A stretch of 64,000 bases of DNA from the NCBI GenBank assembly GCA_023395515.1, contig JAEWZB010000121.1:11119-75118 (forward strand). The letters run 5' to 3'. The notes beneath the pieces were generated by a model. The model did no database searches, was not told the DNA's origin, and worked only from the letters and a program-made list of their open reading frames with translations. This DNA comes from Bacillota bacterium. GTDB lineage: Bacteria; Bacillota; Syntrophomonadia; Syntrophomonadales; Syntrophomonadaceae. This document shows, one piece after another, positions 45,554-54,104 of this stretch (positions are counted from its first letter, which is position 1; every line of letters begins with the position of its first letter). A program made the position numbers and the translations under genes.

Positions 45554-47665
45554 GTGCATCTTTTTGAAACCGAAATTGGTGGAAGAAAATTAGTAATCGA
45601 AGTTGGTAAAGTAGCTAAACAAGCTAATGGAGCTGCTGTAATGCGTTATGGAGAAACTGTAGTCTTAGTTACAGCAACTGCTTCTAAACTGCCGCGGGAA
45701 GGCATAGATTTTTTCCCTTTGACGGTAGATTATGAAGAAAGACAATATGCCGCAGGAAAAATTCCGGGAGGGTTTATAAAAAGAGAAGGCCGGCCTACAG
45801 AATTGGCGACTTTAAGTGCCCGATTAATTGACAGGCCTATCCGTCCTTTATTCCCTAAAGGATACCGTAATGATGTGCATGTAGTAGCTACGATTTTATC
45901 CGTAGAAAAGGATAATGCCCCTGATGTAACGGCTATAACCGGAGCATCAATAGCATTAAGTGTTTCTAATATTCCTTTTAACGGCCCGGTGGCGGGGGTA
46001 GTAGTAGGCTTAATTGATGGAAAGTTTATAATTAACCCTACCGTGGAAGAAATGGGCCTAAGCCAGATGCATATAACTGTAGCCGGTAGTAAGGATGCCA
46101 TCATGATGGTAGAAGGGGGAATTAATGAAATTCCCGAAGCTCAAGTTATTGACGCTATCTTTTATGCTCATGATGAGATTAAGAAAATCTGTGCTTTCCA
46201 GGAAACTATAATTGCAGCTGTTAACCCGGTTAAATCCGAAGTTATTCTGCCCCAGGTCAATGAAGAGCTGGAAGCTGCCGTAAGGGAATTCGTTACTGAA
46301 AAAATGGAAGCAGCAGTAAAGAATTCTGATAAAAAGGCCCGGGAAGGGCAAATGGAAGCAGTAAACCAGCTAACTATGGAACATTTTGCTGATATTTATC
46401 CCGAAGATGGTAAACAAGTAAATACTATACTGGAAAAAGTTTTGAAAGAAACTGTGCGTAAAATGATTTTAGAAGATAGGGACAGAGTTGATGGCAGGGA
46501 ACTAGATGAAATCAGACCAGTTACTTGTGAAGTAGGCTATTTGCCCAGACCCCATGGTACAGGTTTATTTACCCGGGGACAAACCCAGGTATTATCTGTT
46601 ACTACTTTAGGTGCTATGAGTGAGGAACAGGTGTTAGATGGATTAGGAATTGAAGAATCTAAAAGGTATATCCATCATTATAATTTCCCCCCTTATAGTG
46701 TAGGTGAAACTAAACCTATGCGGGGACCGGGACGCCGGGAAATAGGTCATGGTGCTTTGGCAGAAAGAGCTTTAATTCCAGTAATTCCAGACCAGGAAGT
46801 TTTTCCTTATACTATCAGAGTAGTATCTGATGTCTTAGAATCAAACGGCTCCAGCTCTATGGGCAGTGTCTGTGGTAGCACCTTATCTTTAATGCATGCG
46901 GGAGTTCCCATTAAAGCTCCGGTATCAGGTATTGCTATGGGTTTAGTTAAAGAAGGAGATGCCTTTGCGATTTTAAGTGATATTCAAGGAATTGAGGATG
47001 CCTTAGGAGATATGGACTTCAAGGTAACCGGAACTGAAAATGGACTTACGGCTTTACAAATGGATATTAAAATCACCGGAGTAAACCGTGAAATAGTAGA
47101 AACAGCTTTAGCTCAAGCTCAGGTCGGCAGAATGTTTATTATGGGCAAAATGATGGAAGCTATTGATCAGCCTAATCAGGAACTTTCTCCTTATGCTCCT
47201 CAAATGATACGGATGAAAATTCATCCCGATAAGATTAGGGAAGTAATAGGCCCTGGGGGAAAGACTATCCATAAAATTGTTGATGATACCGGCTGTAAAA
47301 TTGATATTGAAGATGATGGTACTTTATTTATTGTAGCAACTGACCAAGAAGCAGGACAACGCGCCCGTTCTCTAATTGAGTCTATTGTGGCCGAAGTAGA
47401 AGTAGGCAAGACTTACATGGGTACAGTAAAACGCATTATGGATTTCGGAGCATTTGTAGAAATTATTCCGGGTGTTTTAGGTACTTCAGGTAAGGAAGGG
47501 TTAGTCCATATATCTCAACTGGCCGAAGAGAGAGTTGAAAAGGTAAATGATGTGGTAGCAATTGGTGACCAAATCCTGGTTAAGGTTACGGAAATTGATA
47601 AACAAGGCCGAGTCAACTTATCTCGTAAAGCAGTTTTGAAAAGTACTACTAAACCAAACAATTAA
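45554..47665 (+). CDS. pnp: Polyribonucleotide nucleotidyltransferase
   Basis: 3'-5' phosphorolytic exoribonuclease, 703 residues. Two RNase PH domains (VTATASKLPREGIDFFPLTV in part; GTGLFTRGQTQVLS), an all-helical linker, KH (IREVIGPGGKTIHKIVDDTG in part) and S1 (GTVKRIMDFGAFVEI) domains. GTG start at 45554 after AAAGGAGG, at slightly long spacing. Confidence 0.97.
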   Translation: MHLFETEIGGRKLVIEVGKVAKQANGAAVMRYGETVVLVTATASKLPREGIDFFPLTVDYEERQYAAGKIPGGFIKREGRPTELATLSARLIDRPIRPLFPKGYRNDVHVVATILSVEKDNAPDVTAITGASIALSVSNIPFNGPVAGVVVGLIDGKFIINPTVEEMGLSQMHITVAGSKDAIMMVEGGINEIPEAQVIDAIFYAHDEIKKICAFQETIIAAVNPVKSEVILPQVNEELEAAVREFVTEKMEAAVKNSDKKAREGQMEAVNQLTMEHFADIYPEDGKQVNTILEKVLKETVRKMILEDRDRVDGRELDEIRPVTCEVGYLPRPHGTGLFTRGQTQVLSVTTLGAMSEEQVLDGLGIEESKRYIHHYNFPPYSVGETKPMRGPGRREIGHGALAERALIPVIPDQEVFPYTIRVVSDVLESNGSSSMGSVCGSTLSLMHAGVPIKAPVSGIAMGLVKEGDAFAILSDIQGIEDALGDMDFKVTGTENGLTALQMDIKITGVNREIVETALAQAQVGRMFIMGKMMEAIDQPNQELSPYAPQMIRMKIHPDKIREVIGPGGKTIHKIVDDTGCKIDIEDDGTLFIVATDQEAGQRARSLIESIVAEVEVGKTYMGTVKRIMDFGAFVEIIPGVLGTSGKEGLVHISQLAEERVEKVNDVVAIGDQILVKVTEIDKQGRVNLSRKAVLKSTTKPNN

Positions 47666-47680
47666 AGTTTTTTCCCAAGT

Positions 47681-47706
47681 AAACCGAGACCACTCGGTTT
47701 ATTTGT
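47681..47706 (+). terminator. Intrinsic terminator after pnp
   Basis: AAACCGAG-ACCA-CTCGGTTT followed by ATTTGTATTT. The T-run is interrupted, but the stem is perfect. Confidence 0.75.
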
Positions 47707-47778
47707 ATTTTCTGGATAACTGAATACATACCTTACCTGACGAATAATTATTTATGAGTAGCTAATGTTAGGGGTGGG

Positions 47779-48633
47779 ATGGTGATTTCTAAAAAGGGTT
47801 TTCAAGTCATTAAATTAGATGGTAGAGCCCTTTTTTTATTTACTTTTTTAATAGCCACCTCATTGATTAACAGTGGGGTAGACAAAGTAGAACGTTATTT
47901 TTACGGGGTAAAGCCGGGGGTAACCATTGAATCTTATGCTGCTGAAGGTTTATTGCCTGATGAGGTCCGATTAGTAGTGGAGGAATTAGCTCTAAAATAT
48001 CTGACCATACCGGTAGAGCCCCATATTGATAAATTAACCGGGCAAATAATAGAGGAAAAGGAAGGTGTATTAGTAGATATTAAAAAAAGTGTAGCTAAAG
48101 TGATTGCGGCTCAGGAAAATGAGCAGGTCAGTTTGTATTTGATTAGGGTACAGCCTCACCATACCAGTCAGGAGCTAAGTAATGCCAATAAGGTTTTAGG
48201 TTATTATGAAACCGGCATAGGTGGGTCTTACCAACGTTATAATAACATTTTGCTGGCTAGTCAGGGTATTAATAATGTGCTTTTATGGCCGGGAGACTTA
48301 TTTTCCTTTAACGAAATAGTAGGGCCCAGAACCGTGGAAAGAGGTTATTTACCTGCCCCAGTTATTTTATCTGGGTCTACCGGAGTAGATTATGGAGGAG
48401 GGGTGTGTCAAGTATCAAGTACATTATATAATGCAGTTTTAAATAGTGGGCTTAAGGTAATGGAAAGACATCCACATTCAAAGCCAGTTACTTATATTCC
48501 TAAAGATAGGGATGCTACAGTGAGCTTTGATGATTTAGATTTTAAATTCGAAAATACTTCCCAGGGGCCCATAATAGTAAAAGCAGGTATTAGTGGAGGA
48601 AGAATCTGGGTACAGCTAAGGGGGAAAGATTAG
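47779..48633 (+). CDS. VanW family protein
   Basis: 284-residue exported or membrane-anchored protein: N-terminal hydrophobic segment (about 14-30), a peptidoglycan-binding-like middle region and a C-terminal VanW domain (about 150-270) with LLWPGDLFSFNEIVGPRT and YGGGVCQVSSTLYNAVL. VanW proteins are common in sporulating Firmicutes; their biochemical role is not established. Start at ATG 47779 behind GGGGTGG. Directly followed by ylxY. Confidence 0.88.
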   Translation: MVISKKGFQVIKLDGRALFLFTFLIATSLINSGVDKVERYFYGVKPGVTIESYAAEGLLPDEVRLVVEELALKYLTIPVEPHIDKLTGQIIEEKEGVLVDIKKSVAKVIAAQENEQVSLYLIRVQPHHTSQELSNANKVLGYYETGIGGSYQRYNNILLASQGINNVLLWPGDLFSFNEIVGPRTVERGYLPAPVILSGSTGVDYGGGVCQVSSTLYNAVLNSGLKVMERHPHSKPVTYIPKDRDATVSFDDLDFKFENTSQGPIIVKAGISGGRIWVQLRGKD

Positions 48634-49383
48634 ATGAAAGTTTACTTTTTTTCTAAAAAAATGTTAATGGGGGCAGCAGCTGTATTATTACTTATTGCTA
48701 GTTTTTTAGGAGTTTCACTGCTTTATTACAGTGAATCCGGAGTAGCATCGCGTATGAATGAGCCTATATACCAGGGTAATACCGGTAAAAAGGTGGTAGC
48801 GATTACCGTCAATGTAGACTGGGGGGAAGAATTTATTCCGGCCATGTTAGAGCAGTTTCAAAAACATGAAGCTCAAGTAACCTTTTTTGTTACCGGGGTA
48901 TGGGCCGAGAAAAATCCAGACCTGTTAAAGAAGATGGCTGAGGCTGGACATAGCATTCAAAACCATGGTTATAAGCATGTGCATTTTAACAGTCTCTCTT
49001 CAGCCGATGCAGTTAACCAGATAAAAAAAGCGGAAGAGGTTATTTATAAAACTATAGGTAAGCGCAGTGAGTTTTTTGCCTCTCCTTATGGGGAACAGAA
49101 CCGCCAATTAATGAGTTCTGTGTCCAGTATCAATTACGACCTGATCATGTGGAGTGTAGATACTATTGACTGGCAAAGGCCTAGCCCGGATATCATTGTA
49201 AAAAGGGTGCTCAATAAGGTTCATAATGATGCCATTATTTTAATGCATCCTACCGAACCAACGGTGCAAGCCTTACCGGAGATGCTAAAGGGTATCAAAG
49301 CAGAAGGCTATAAAATGGTAACCATAGATAAAATTTTAGTGGCCAAGGATGGGGATGTAAAGGAAAATGTTACGAAAGAGTAG
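48634..49383 (+). CDS. ylxY: Polysaccharide deacetylase, YlxY type
   Basis: Membrane-anchored NodB-homology protein, 249 residues with a signal anchor at about 10-30. Synteny (pnp, ylxY, M16 peptidase, ymxH) and sequence match Bacillus YlxY. The first catalytic motif is altered: the usual TFDDG reads TVNVDWGEE, so the base Asp is missing. The second motif (NHGYKH) and SPYGEQNR remain. The family seems to share this change, so classic deacetylase activity is doubtful. Its 3' end overlaps dacF by 17 nt. Confidence 0.85.
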   Translation: MKVYFFSKKMLMGAAAVLLLIASFLGVSLLYYSESGVASRMNEPIYQGNTGKKVVAITVNVDWGEEFIPAMLEQFQKHEAQVTFFVTGVWAEKNPDLLKKMAEAGHSIQNHGYKHVHFNSLSSADAVNQIKKAEEVIYKTIGKRSEFFASPYGEQNRQLMSSVSSINYDLIMWSVDTIDWQRPSPDIIVKRVLNKVHNDAIILMHPTEPTVQALPEMLKGIKAEGYKMVTIDKILVAKDGDVKENVTKE

Positions 49384-50476
49384 TATTATTTGTTTAGCCC
49401 TTTTTTTATTACTTAGTATAAAGGTGGAGGTCAATGCTGCACCTTACTTTTCTACTAACTTTTTCTGCCTGGCTGATGGGGAGACTGGTCAAATTATATA
49501 TGCTAAAGGCCAGGATGATAAGCGGGCCGTAGCCAGTACCACCAAGATGATGACGGCTATTTTGACGGTGGAATATGCCGGGTTAGATGAGGTAGCTACT
49601 ATTACTGAACATGCTGATAAGACCCCGGAATTTACCATTGGATTACGGGCCGGGCAGCAAGTAGAGGTGGGGGAGTTATTAAAGGTAGCCTTAATCCGTT
49701 CCTCCAATGATGCAGCCGTAGCTTTAGCTGAACATGTAGCCGGTGATGAAAGATTTTTTGGGCATCTTATGACTAAGAAAGCTTTTGCCATAGGGGCAGT
49801 TAATACCCATTTTGTAAATGCGTCGGGACTGCCTAATCAAGAGCATTATAGTACCGCTTACGATTTAAGTGTGATAGGACGTTATTTATTAACCAAAAAA
49901 GAGCCGGCCCAAATTGTAGCTATGCCGCAGTCTACCTTTAAGCATCCCGGTTACCGGGAACCCTTGCCTATCCAAAATACTAATGGCTTAATGTGGAATT
50001 ATCCCGGTATTAACGGAATTAAGACCGGTACAACTGATTTAGCCGGCCGATGTTTAGTAGCTTCAGCCACCAGGGAGGGACGCAGTCTTATTGCCGTTGT
50101 TCTAAGGTCAGGGGATAGAAATGGTGATGGCAGAAGATTATTGGATTATGGCTTTAATAAGGCGGAATATGTAAAGGTAATAGATAAAGAGCAGGTATTT
50201 AAACAATTAAAAGTAAATAATGGGGATAAACCATATGTAGAAGTTTATCCCAGCCAGGATGTATACCTATGGCAGGCCGATATAAAATTAGATATTGAAA
50301 AAAAGGTGCGTATGAACTATATGGTTGAAGCCCCGATAAATGAAGGAGTTAAGCTAGGTTATCTGGATGTTTATGCTAATGGTAAGCTGGTTAATAGTAT
50401 AGCTTTAGTGAGTAGGGAGAATATTAACAAGAATAATAAAATCATTAATAGAATAAAGGAAATATTAATAAAGTAA
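49367..50476 (+). CDS. dacF: D-alanyl-D-alanine carboxypeptidase, DacF type
   Basis: Penicillin-binding protein that trims peptidoglycan pentapeptides. It is 369 residues: signal peptide (about 1-24), nucleophile motif STTK at 57-60, SxN in SSNDAAVAL, KTG in GIKTGTTDLAG, and a C-terminal beta domain (about 270-345). DacF-type enzymes act in the forespore in Bacillus; that role is inferred from similarity and from the ylxY/ymxH neighbours. Confidence 0.93.
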   Translation: MLRKSSIICLALFLLLSIKVEVNAAPYFSTNFFCLADGETGQIIYAKGQDDKRAVASTTKMMTAILTVEYAGLDEVATITEHADKTPEFTIGLRAGQQVEVGELLKVALIRSSNDAAVALAEHVAGDERFFGHLMTKKAFAIGAVNTHFVNASGLPNQEHYSTAYDLSVIGRYLLTKKEPAQIVAMPQSTFKHPGYREPLPIQNTNGLMWNYPGINGIKTGTTDLAGRCLVASATREGRSLIAVVLRSGDRNGDGRRLLDYGFNKAEYVKVIDKEQVFKQLKVNNGDKPYVEVYPSQDVYLWQADIKLDIEKKVRMNYMVEAPINEGVKLGYLDVYANGKLVNSIALVSRENINKNNKIINRIKEILIK

Positions 50477-50535
50477 AGGGATTACTAGTAGATTAAACGA
50501 ATTATAGTATGAATTCTATCAATGGAGGTAATTAG

Positions 50536-51804
50536 GTGATAAATAATTGGAATCTGGATAGTAATGCCACCCTGGTTGTCGAAGAAATTCCTTACCTGAA
50601 ATCAGTAGCGGTAGGTATATATATTAAAGTAGGCTCCAGACATGAGCCTGAGCATATGGCGGGAGCCAGTCATTTTATAGAACATATGCTTTTTAAGGGA
50701 ACGGGCAGCCGTACGGCCCGGGATATCGCGGAGAGCTTTGAAGGTATCGGCGGACAGCTTAATGCTTTTACCGCTAAAGAATATACTTGTATATATGCCC
50801 GGACCTTAGATGAAAATTGTTATGAAGCTCTGGATATTTTATTTGATATGATTTTTAATTCATCATTTTCCGCTAAGGATTTTATTACGGAAAAAGGGGT
50901 AGTTATTGAAGAGATCAATATGTACGAAGACTCCCCCGATGACTTAATTCACGATGTTTTTGCCCAAAATTTATGGGATGGCAATTCCATGGGCTGGCCT
51001 ATATTAGGGACCTTAGATTCGGTGGCCAACTTTAGCCGGGATGATATTTATAATTTTTATAAAAACTGCTACCAACCGGCTAATTTGATTATTTCCATTG
51101 CCGGGAATGTGAAAAACGAAGCTATAAAGGCTAAGATTGAAAATTGTTTAAGCCGGCCATCACAATTAGCAGTTAATATAGAGAATCCTGACTCTAAAAC
51201 TAATTTACCTTTTATAAACTTAGTGGAGAAGGATACTGAACAAGTTCAACTCTGTATAGGGGGACCCAGTATTTCTTATTTTGATTCTAACCGTTATGCT
51301 CAAAATGTCATGAATAGTATTTTGGGAGGCGGATTAAGTTCGAGATTATTCCAAAAAATGCGGGAAGAATTAGGTCTGGCTTATTCGGTATATTCTTATC
51401 CCTCTAATTATTCAGATACCGGTTCTTATGCTATATATATCGGGACTAGCAAGAATAATGTAGCCCGTTTTTTTGCCGCTTTACATGAAGAATTAGATTT
51501 ATTTATAAGTAAGGGTGTTACCGAAGCTGAAGTAAACCGGGCCCAGCAGTTAATGAAATCCAATATTTATTTAGGCATGGAAAGTGCTACTAATCGCATG
51601 AGCCGTATTGGCAAATCCATGTTGATGTACGGAAAAATAGTTCCGGTAGAAAAAGTAGTGGAAAAGGTTTTAGCGGTAACCCCGGAAGAGGTCAATAATC
51701 TGGCCCAAAACATCCTGAATCATAAATCATTATCCATGGCAGCTATTGGTTCCAAAGATATATTATCTCAAGTAGAACAAGAGTTCTCGCACTATTTTAG
51801 GTAG
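50536..51804 (+). CDS. M16 family zinc peptidase (MlpA/YmxG type)
   Basis: 422-residue processing-peptidase-like protein. The inverted zinc motif HxxEH is at 46-50 (SHFIEHMLFKG), with the downstream glutamate in FTAKEYTCIYARTL; the C-terminal half is the second M16 domain (GGGLSSRLFQKMREELGLAY in part). GTG at 50536 after GGAGG. In Bacillus the gene at this place (mlpA) affects protease expression. Confidence 0.93.
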   Translation: MINNWNLDSNATLVVEEIPYLKSVAVGIYIKVGSRHEPEHMAGASHFIEHMLFKGTGSRTARDIAESFEGIGGQLNAFTAKEYTCIYARTLDENCYEALDILFDMIFNSSFSAKDFITEKGVVIEEINMYEDSPDDLIHDVFAQNLWDGNSMGWPILGTLDSVANFSRDDIYNFYKNCYQPANLIISIAGNVKNEAIKAKIENCLSRPSQLAVNIENPDSKTNLPFINLVEKDTEQVQLCIGGPSISYFDSNRYAQNVMNSILGGGLSSRLFQKMREELGLAYSVYSYPSNYSDTGSYAIYIGTSKNNVARFFAALHEELDLFISKGVTEAEVNRAQQLMKSNIYLGMESATNRMSRIGKSMLMYGKIVPVEKVVEKVLAVTPEEVNNLAQNILNHKSLSMAAIGSKDILSQVEQEFSHYFR

Positions 51805-51825
51805 CAGATATAAGGAGAGGGTAAG

Positions 51826-52263
51826 TTGAAAATCCATATTAAAAGGTTGCATTCTGCAGATATTCCTTTACCTCAGTATATGACTGATGGTTCTTCAGGA
51901 TTAGTTTTATATGCGGCTAATGATGAGCCTATGGTAATAGATAAAGGCCGAACCGTATTAGTTCCTACCGGCATTGCTATTTCCATACCTAAAGGTTATG
52001 AAGCCCAAGTCCGTCCCCGCAGTGGACTGGCTATTAAGCATGGTATTACCTTACTTAACACCCCCGGCACTATTGATGCTGACTATAGAGGTGAAATTAA
52101 GGTTATTGTTATAAATCTGGGGGACAAAGAGTATATTTTACAAAGAGGGGAAAGAATTGCCCAGATGGTTTTTACTAAGGTGGAAAAAGTTGAATTAGTT
52201 GAGGTCGAAGACTTGGAAAAGACCACTCGGGGCACAGGCGGTTTTGGACATACTGGAGTTTAG
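51826..52263 (+). CDS. dut: dUTP diphosphatase
   Basis: Trimeric dUTPase, 145 residues, hydrolysing dUTP to dUMP. All five motifs are visible, including SSGLVLYA, RPRSGLAIKHG, GTIDADYRGEIKV, RIAQMVF and the P-loop-like tail GTGGFGHTG. Motif 1 has Val-Leu where many family members have the DL of SAGxDL (GSSGLVLYAA), a mild deviation. TTG start at 51826 behind GGAGAGGG. Confidence 0.95.
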   Translation: MKIHIKRLHSADIPLPQYMTDGSSGLVLYAANDEPMVIDKGRTVLVPTGIAISIPKGYEAQVRPRSGLAIKHGITLLNTPGTIDADYRGEIKVIVINLGDKEYILQRGERIAQMVFTKVEKVELVEVEDLEKTTRGTGGFGHTGV

Positions 52264-52274
52264 GGGGGATTAAC

Positions 52275-52544
52275 ATAAAGCTTAATGAGCTGATAGGTAA
52301 GGAAATGGTTAATATTTATGATGGCATGCGGATGGGAACGGTAGGGGAATCAGATATGTTAATTGATGAACAGAGTGGTCAAATTATTTCCATTATTCTT
52401 CCCAACCGGGGCAATGCCTTTAACTTTTGGGCTGACCGGCAAAAGCTGGTTATTCCCTGGGAGGCAGTTAAGAAAATAGGACGGGAAGTAATCGTGGTAG
52501 ATATTGATAATACTCATATGCGGCTTAAAAATCATTCTTATTGA
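52275..52544 (+). CDS. ymxH: YlmC/YmxH family sporulation-associated protein
   Basis: About 89 residues with a PRC-barrel-like fold. The family N-terminus (xxLxELxGKExxNxxDGxRxG) is matched by KLNELIGKEMVNIYDGMRMG only if translation begins about 30 nt upstream of the first ATG (52305). The SD AGGGGGGA at 52262-52269 is correctly placed for ATA at 52275; no ATG, GTG or TTG is in frame there. Place after dut and the M16 peptidase agrees with Bacillus ymxH. Confidence 0.85.
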   Translation: MKLNELIGKEMVNIYDGMRMGTVGESDMLIDEQSGQIISIILPNRGNAFNFWADRQKLVIPWEAVKKIGREVIVVDIDNTHMRLKNHSY

Positions 52545-52564
52545 TACATAGGAGGGATTAGAGT

Positions 52565-52744
52565 ATGGATAAAACTAAAGCATGGGATTATGCTCTAGGA
52601 CTAATTAAAGTGGATGGTTTAGAGCCTTCTAAGGATTTTTTGGAGCTAGTGGAGAAAGAAAAAAAAGGCGAAATTACAACAGACGACATGAGAAAATATT
52701 TAAACGAAAAATATAAAATTAAAGAAGATAAAAACCATGATTGA
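52565..52744 (+). CDS. VbhA-like antitoxin of a Fic toxin-antitoxin pair
   Basis: 59-residue small protein: WDYALGLIKVDGLEPSKDFLELV, given in parts, is the VbhA/FicA antitoxin pattern (helix, x-x-G-L-x-P-S, helix ending GEITTDDMRKYL). The inhibitory motif of this family, (S/T)xxxE(G/N), reads LIKVDG: Ser to Leu and Glu to Asp. ATG at 52565 follows AGGAGGG. The stop lies inside the next gene (8-nt overlap), as usual in such pairs. Confidence 0.7.
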   Translation: MDKTKAWDYALGLIKVDGLEPSKDFLELVEKEKKGEITTDDMRKYLNEKYKIKEDKNHD

Positions 52745-52997
52745 CCCATATTTATATCCTGGTACTGACATACTTATAAATAAACAAGGCATAAAAGATG
52801 AAAAAAAACTGAATGAAATGGAAGCAAATTTTGTAGCTATTAGACTTAGAGAATTAGTTGAAAAGCCGCTTCCAGGAAATTATGATACTTTAGTGGCAGC
52901 CTCAGCTATTTTTTCAGATTTAGGAGATTTGTCTAAACCCGAATATTTAATAAATATTATCCAAGATGCAATGGAAAAAGATACTGAACAAAGATAG
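52737..52997 (+). pseudogene. Truncated Fic-family toxin remnant
   Basis: 86 residues. The first 48 match the N-terminus of Fic proteins paired with VbhA antitoxins (DPYLYPGTDILINKQGIKD; ANFVAIRLRELVEKPLPGNYD in part). The catalytic core, with the HPFREGNGR-type motif, is missing; after GNYD the sequence jumps to an unrelated-looking or C-terminal tail (about 38 residues). The reading frame is open, so it looks like an internal deletion. AMPylation activity is not expected. Confidence 0.65.
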
Positions 52998-53007
52998 AAG
53001 ATAAAAA

Positions 53008-53032
53008 AAGGCCAAGTGCCTCTTTTTTTTTG
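53008..53032 (+). terminator. Intrinsic terminator after the Fic remnant
   Basis: AGGC-CAAGT-GCCT then a long T-run, with an A-run on the 5' side, so it can act on both strands. It separates this unit from the convergent PHP hydrolase gene. Confidence 0.85.
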
Positions 53033-53064
53033 CCCTTTAACCTTTAAACAATTTAAAGCCTATT

Positions 53065-53811
53065 CTATAAAGCTTCTTGCAGCTTCGGGGTAAGGCTTTT
53101 TTTATGTTCATTAAGAAATTGGCGGACTTTGCGGACAGAAGTATTGAGTATTTGGCTTTGACGAATACCGGCACTTAAAGCCAGGCTGACTGCTTTTCTA
53201 TTTTCCCCCGTATTGTAGCTGATATGGGCATCACTGTTAATACTGACTAATATATGGTGCTTTTTAGCCATTTGAGCAAATTGGTTGCATAAGGTTTGGC
53301 TGCCGGGACGAACTATAAAAGAACTGTTATTCAACTCTATAGCCTTATGGTAATGTTTAGCTGCCAGTACTACTTGTTCTACATCTACAGGATATTTGGG
53401 GTTGCCCGGATGAGTAATTAAATGGACATAGGGATTTTTAATGGCGGCAATCATAGCTTTAGTATTATCTTCCTGGCCTTGTCCGGTGTAGCCGGTTTCA
53501 TCATGAAAACCTGCCAAAACTATATCTAGGAAATCAGACATGACCTGTTCCGGCATATCAACTTCACCTTGAAAGTTTAAAATATTAGCTTCTACTCCCC
53601 GTAGTAATTCCACACCTTCTATAACCCGGGGTAGGGATATCATGTTGGTAAAATGATATAGGTGCGGAGCGCCGGGCATGTTAAGTCCGTGGTCAGTAAT
53701 AGCTACCATTTTAAGATCTTTTTGGGCTGCAACGGTCATAATCTCTTGAATAGTGCTGTAACCGTGGCCACTGGCAATAGTATGAACATGTAAATCCACT
53801 GGTATTTTCAA
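53065..53811 (-). CDS. PHP-domain phosphoesterase, YcdX-like
   Basis: 248-residue soluble PHP hydrolase. Metal ligands are visible in DLHVHTIASGHGYST, AITDHGLNMPG, GVEANIL, FHDETGY, THPGNPKYP and NSDAH. Trinuclear-metal phosphatases of this type act on small phosphorylated substrates; the substrate here is unknown. TTG start at 53811 preceded by GGAGGTGA on the reverse strand. First gene on the minus strand in this window. Confidence 0.9.
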   Translation of the reverse strand: MKIPVDLHVHTIASGHGYSTIQEIMTVAAQKDLKMVAITDHGLNMPGAPHLYHFTNMISLPRVIEGVELLRGVEANILNFQGEVDMPEQVMSDFLDIVLAGFHDETGYTGQGQEDNTKAMIAAIKNPYVHLITHPGNPKYPVDVEQVVLAAKHYHKAIELNNSSFIVRPGSQTLCNQFAQMAKKHHILVSINSDAHISYNTGENRKAVSLALSAGIRQSQILNTSVRKVRQFLNEHKKSLTPKLQEAL

Positions 53812-53906
53812 TTTTTTTCACCTCCTTTTTCCTAATAGTAGACTATGAATGTTAAACTGATTACCTCTAAGTGTAAAAACTCGGTAAAATTAAGGCTAAA
53901 GAAATA

Positions 53907-53936
53907 CCCTTAAAAAAGCTGCGGCTTTTTTAAGGG
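53907..53936. terminator. Bidirectional hairpin terminator
   Basis: Perfect 13-bp stem (CCCTTAAAAAAGC / GCTTTTTTAAGGG) with loop TGCG. The A-run and T-run lie inside the stem. On the minus strand it is placed to end the chemoreceptor-like transcript. Confidence 0.75.
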
Positions 53937-53990
53937 CCAATAGAGGGACTTAAAGATATATATAAATAGTCAAGTCATAGAGGAGGCCAT

Positions 53991-54104
53991 ATGACCAAGA
54001 CTAGGGGAAGAGGAAGTGGTTGGGATTTCATCCTGCGACTAAGATTCAGGCAGAGCCCTTACAGGACTACTGATTTTATGTTCGCTATGCTTATCTTTTT
54101 ATGA
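53991..54104 (+). CDS. Putative 37-residue small protein
   Basis: ATG at 53991 is preceded by GAGGAGG at good spacing. The product starts MTKTRGRGSGWDFILRLRF and ends in a hydrophobic tail (FMFAMLIFL), so a basic, possibly membrane-inserting peptide. It overlaps the 3' end of the minus-strand chemoreceptor-like gene by 6 nt. No family is recognised; the strong SD is the main support. Confidence 0.4.
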   Translation: MTKTRGRGSGWDFILRLRFRQSPYRTTDFMFAMLIFL

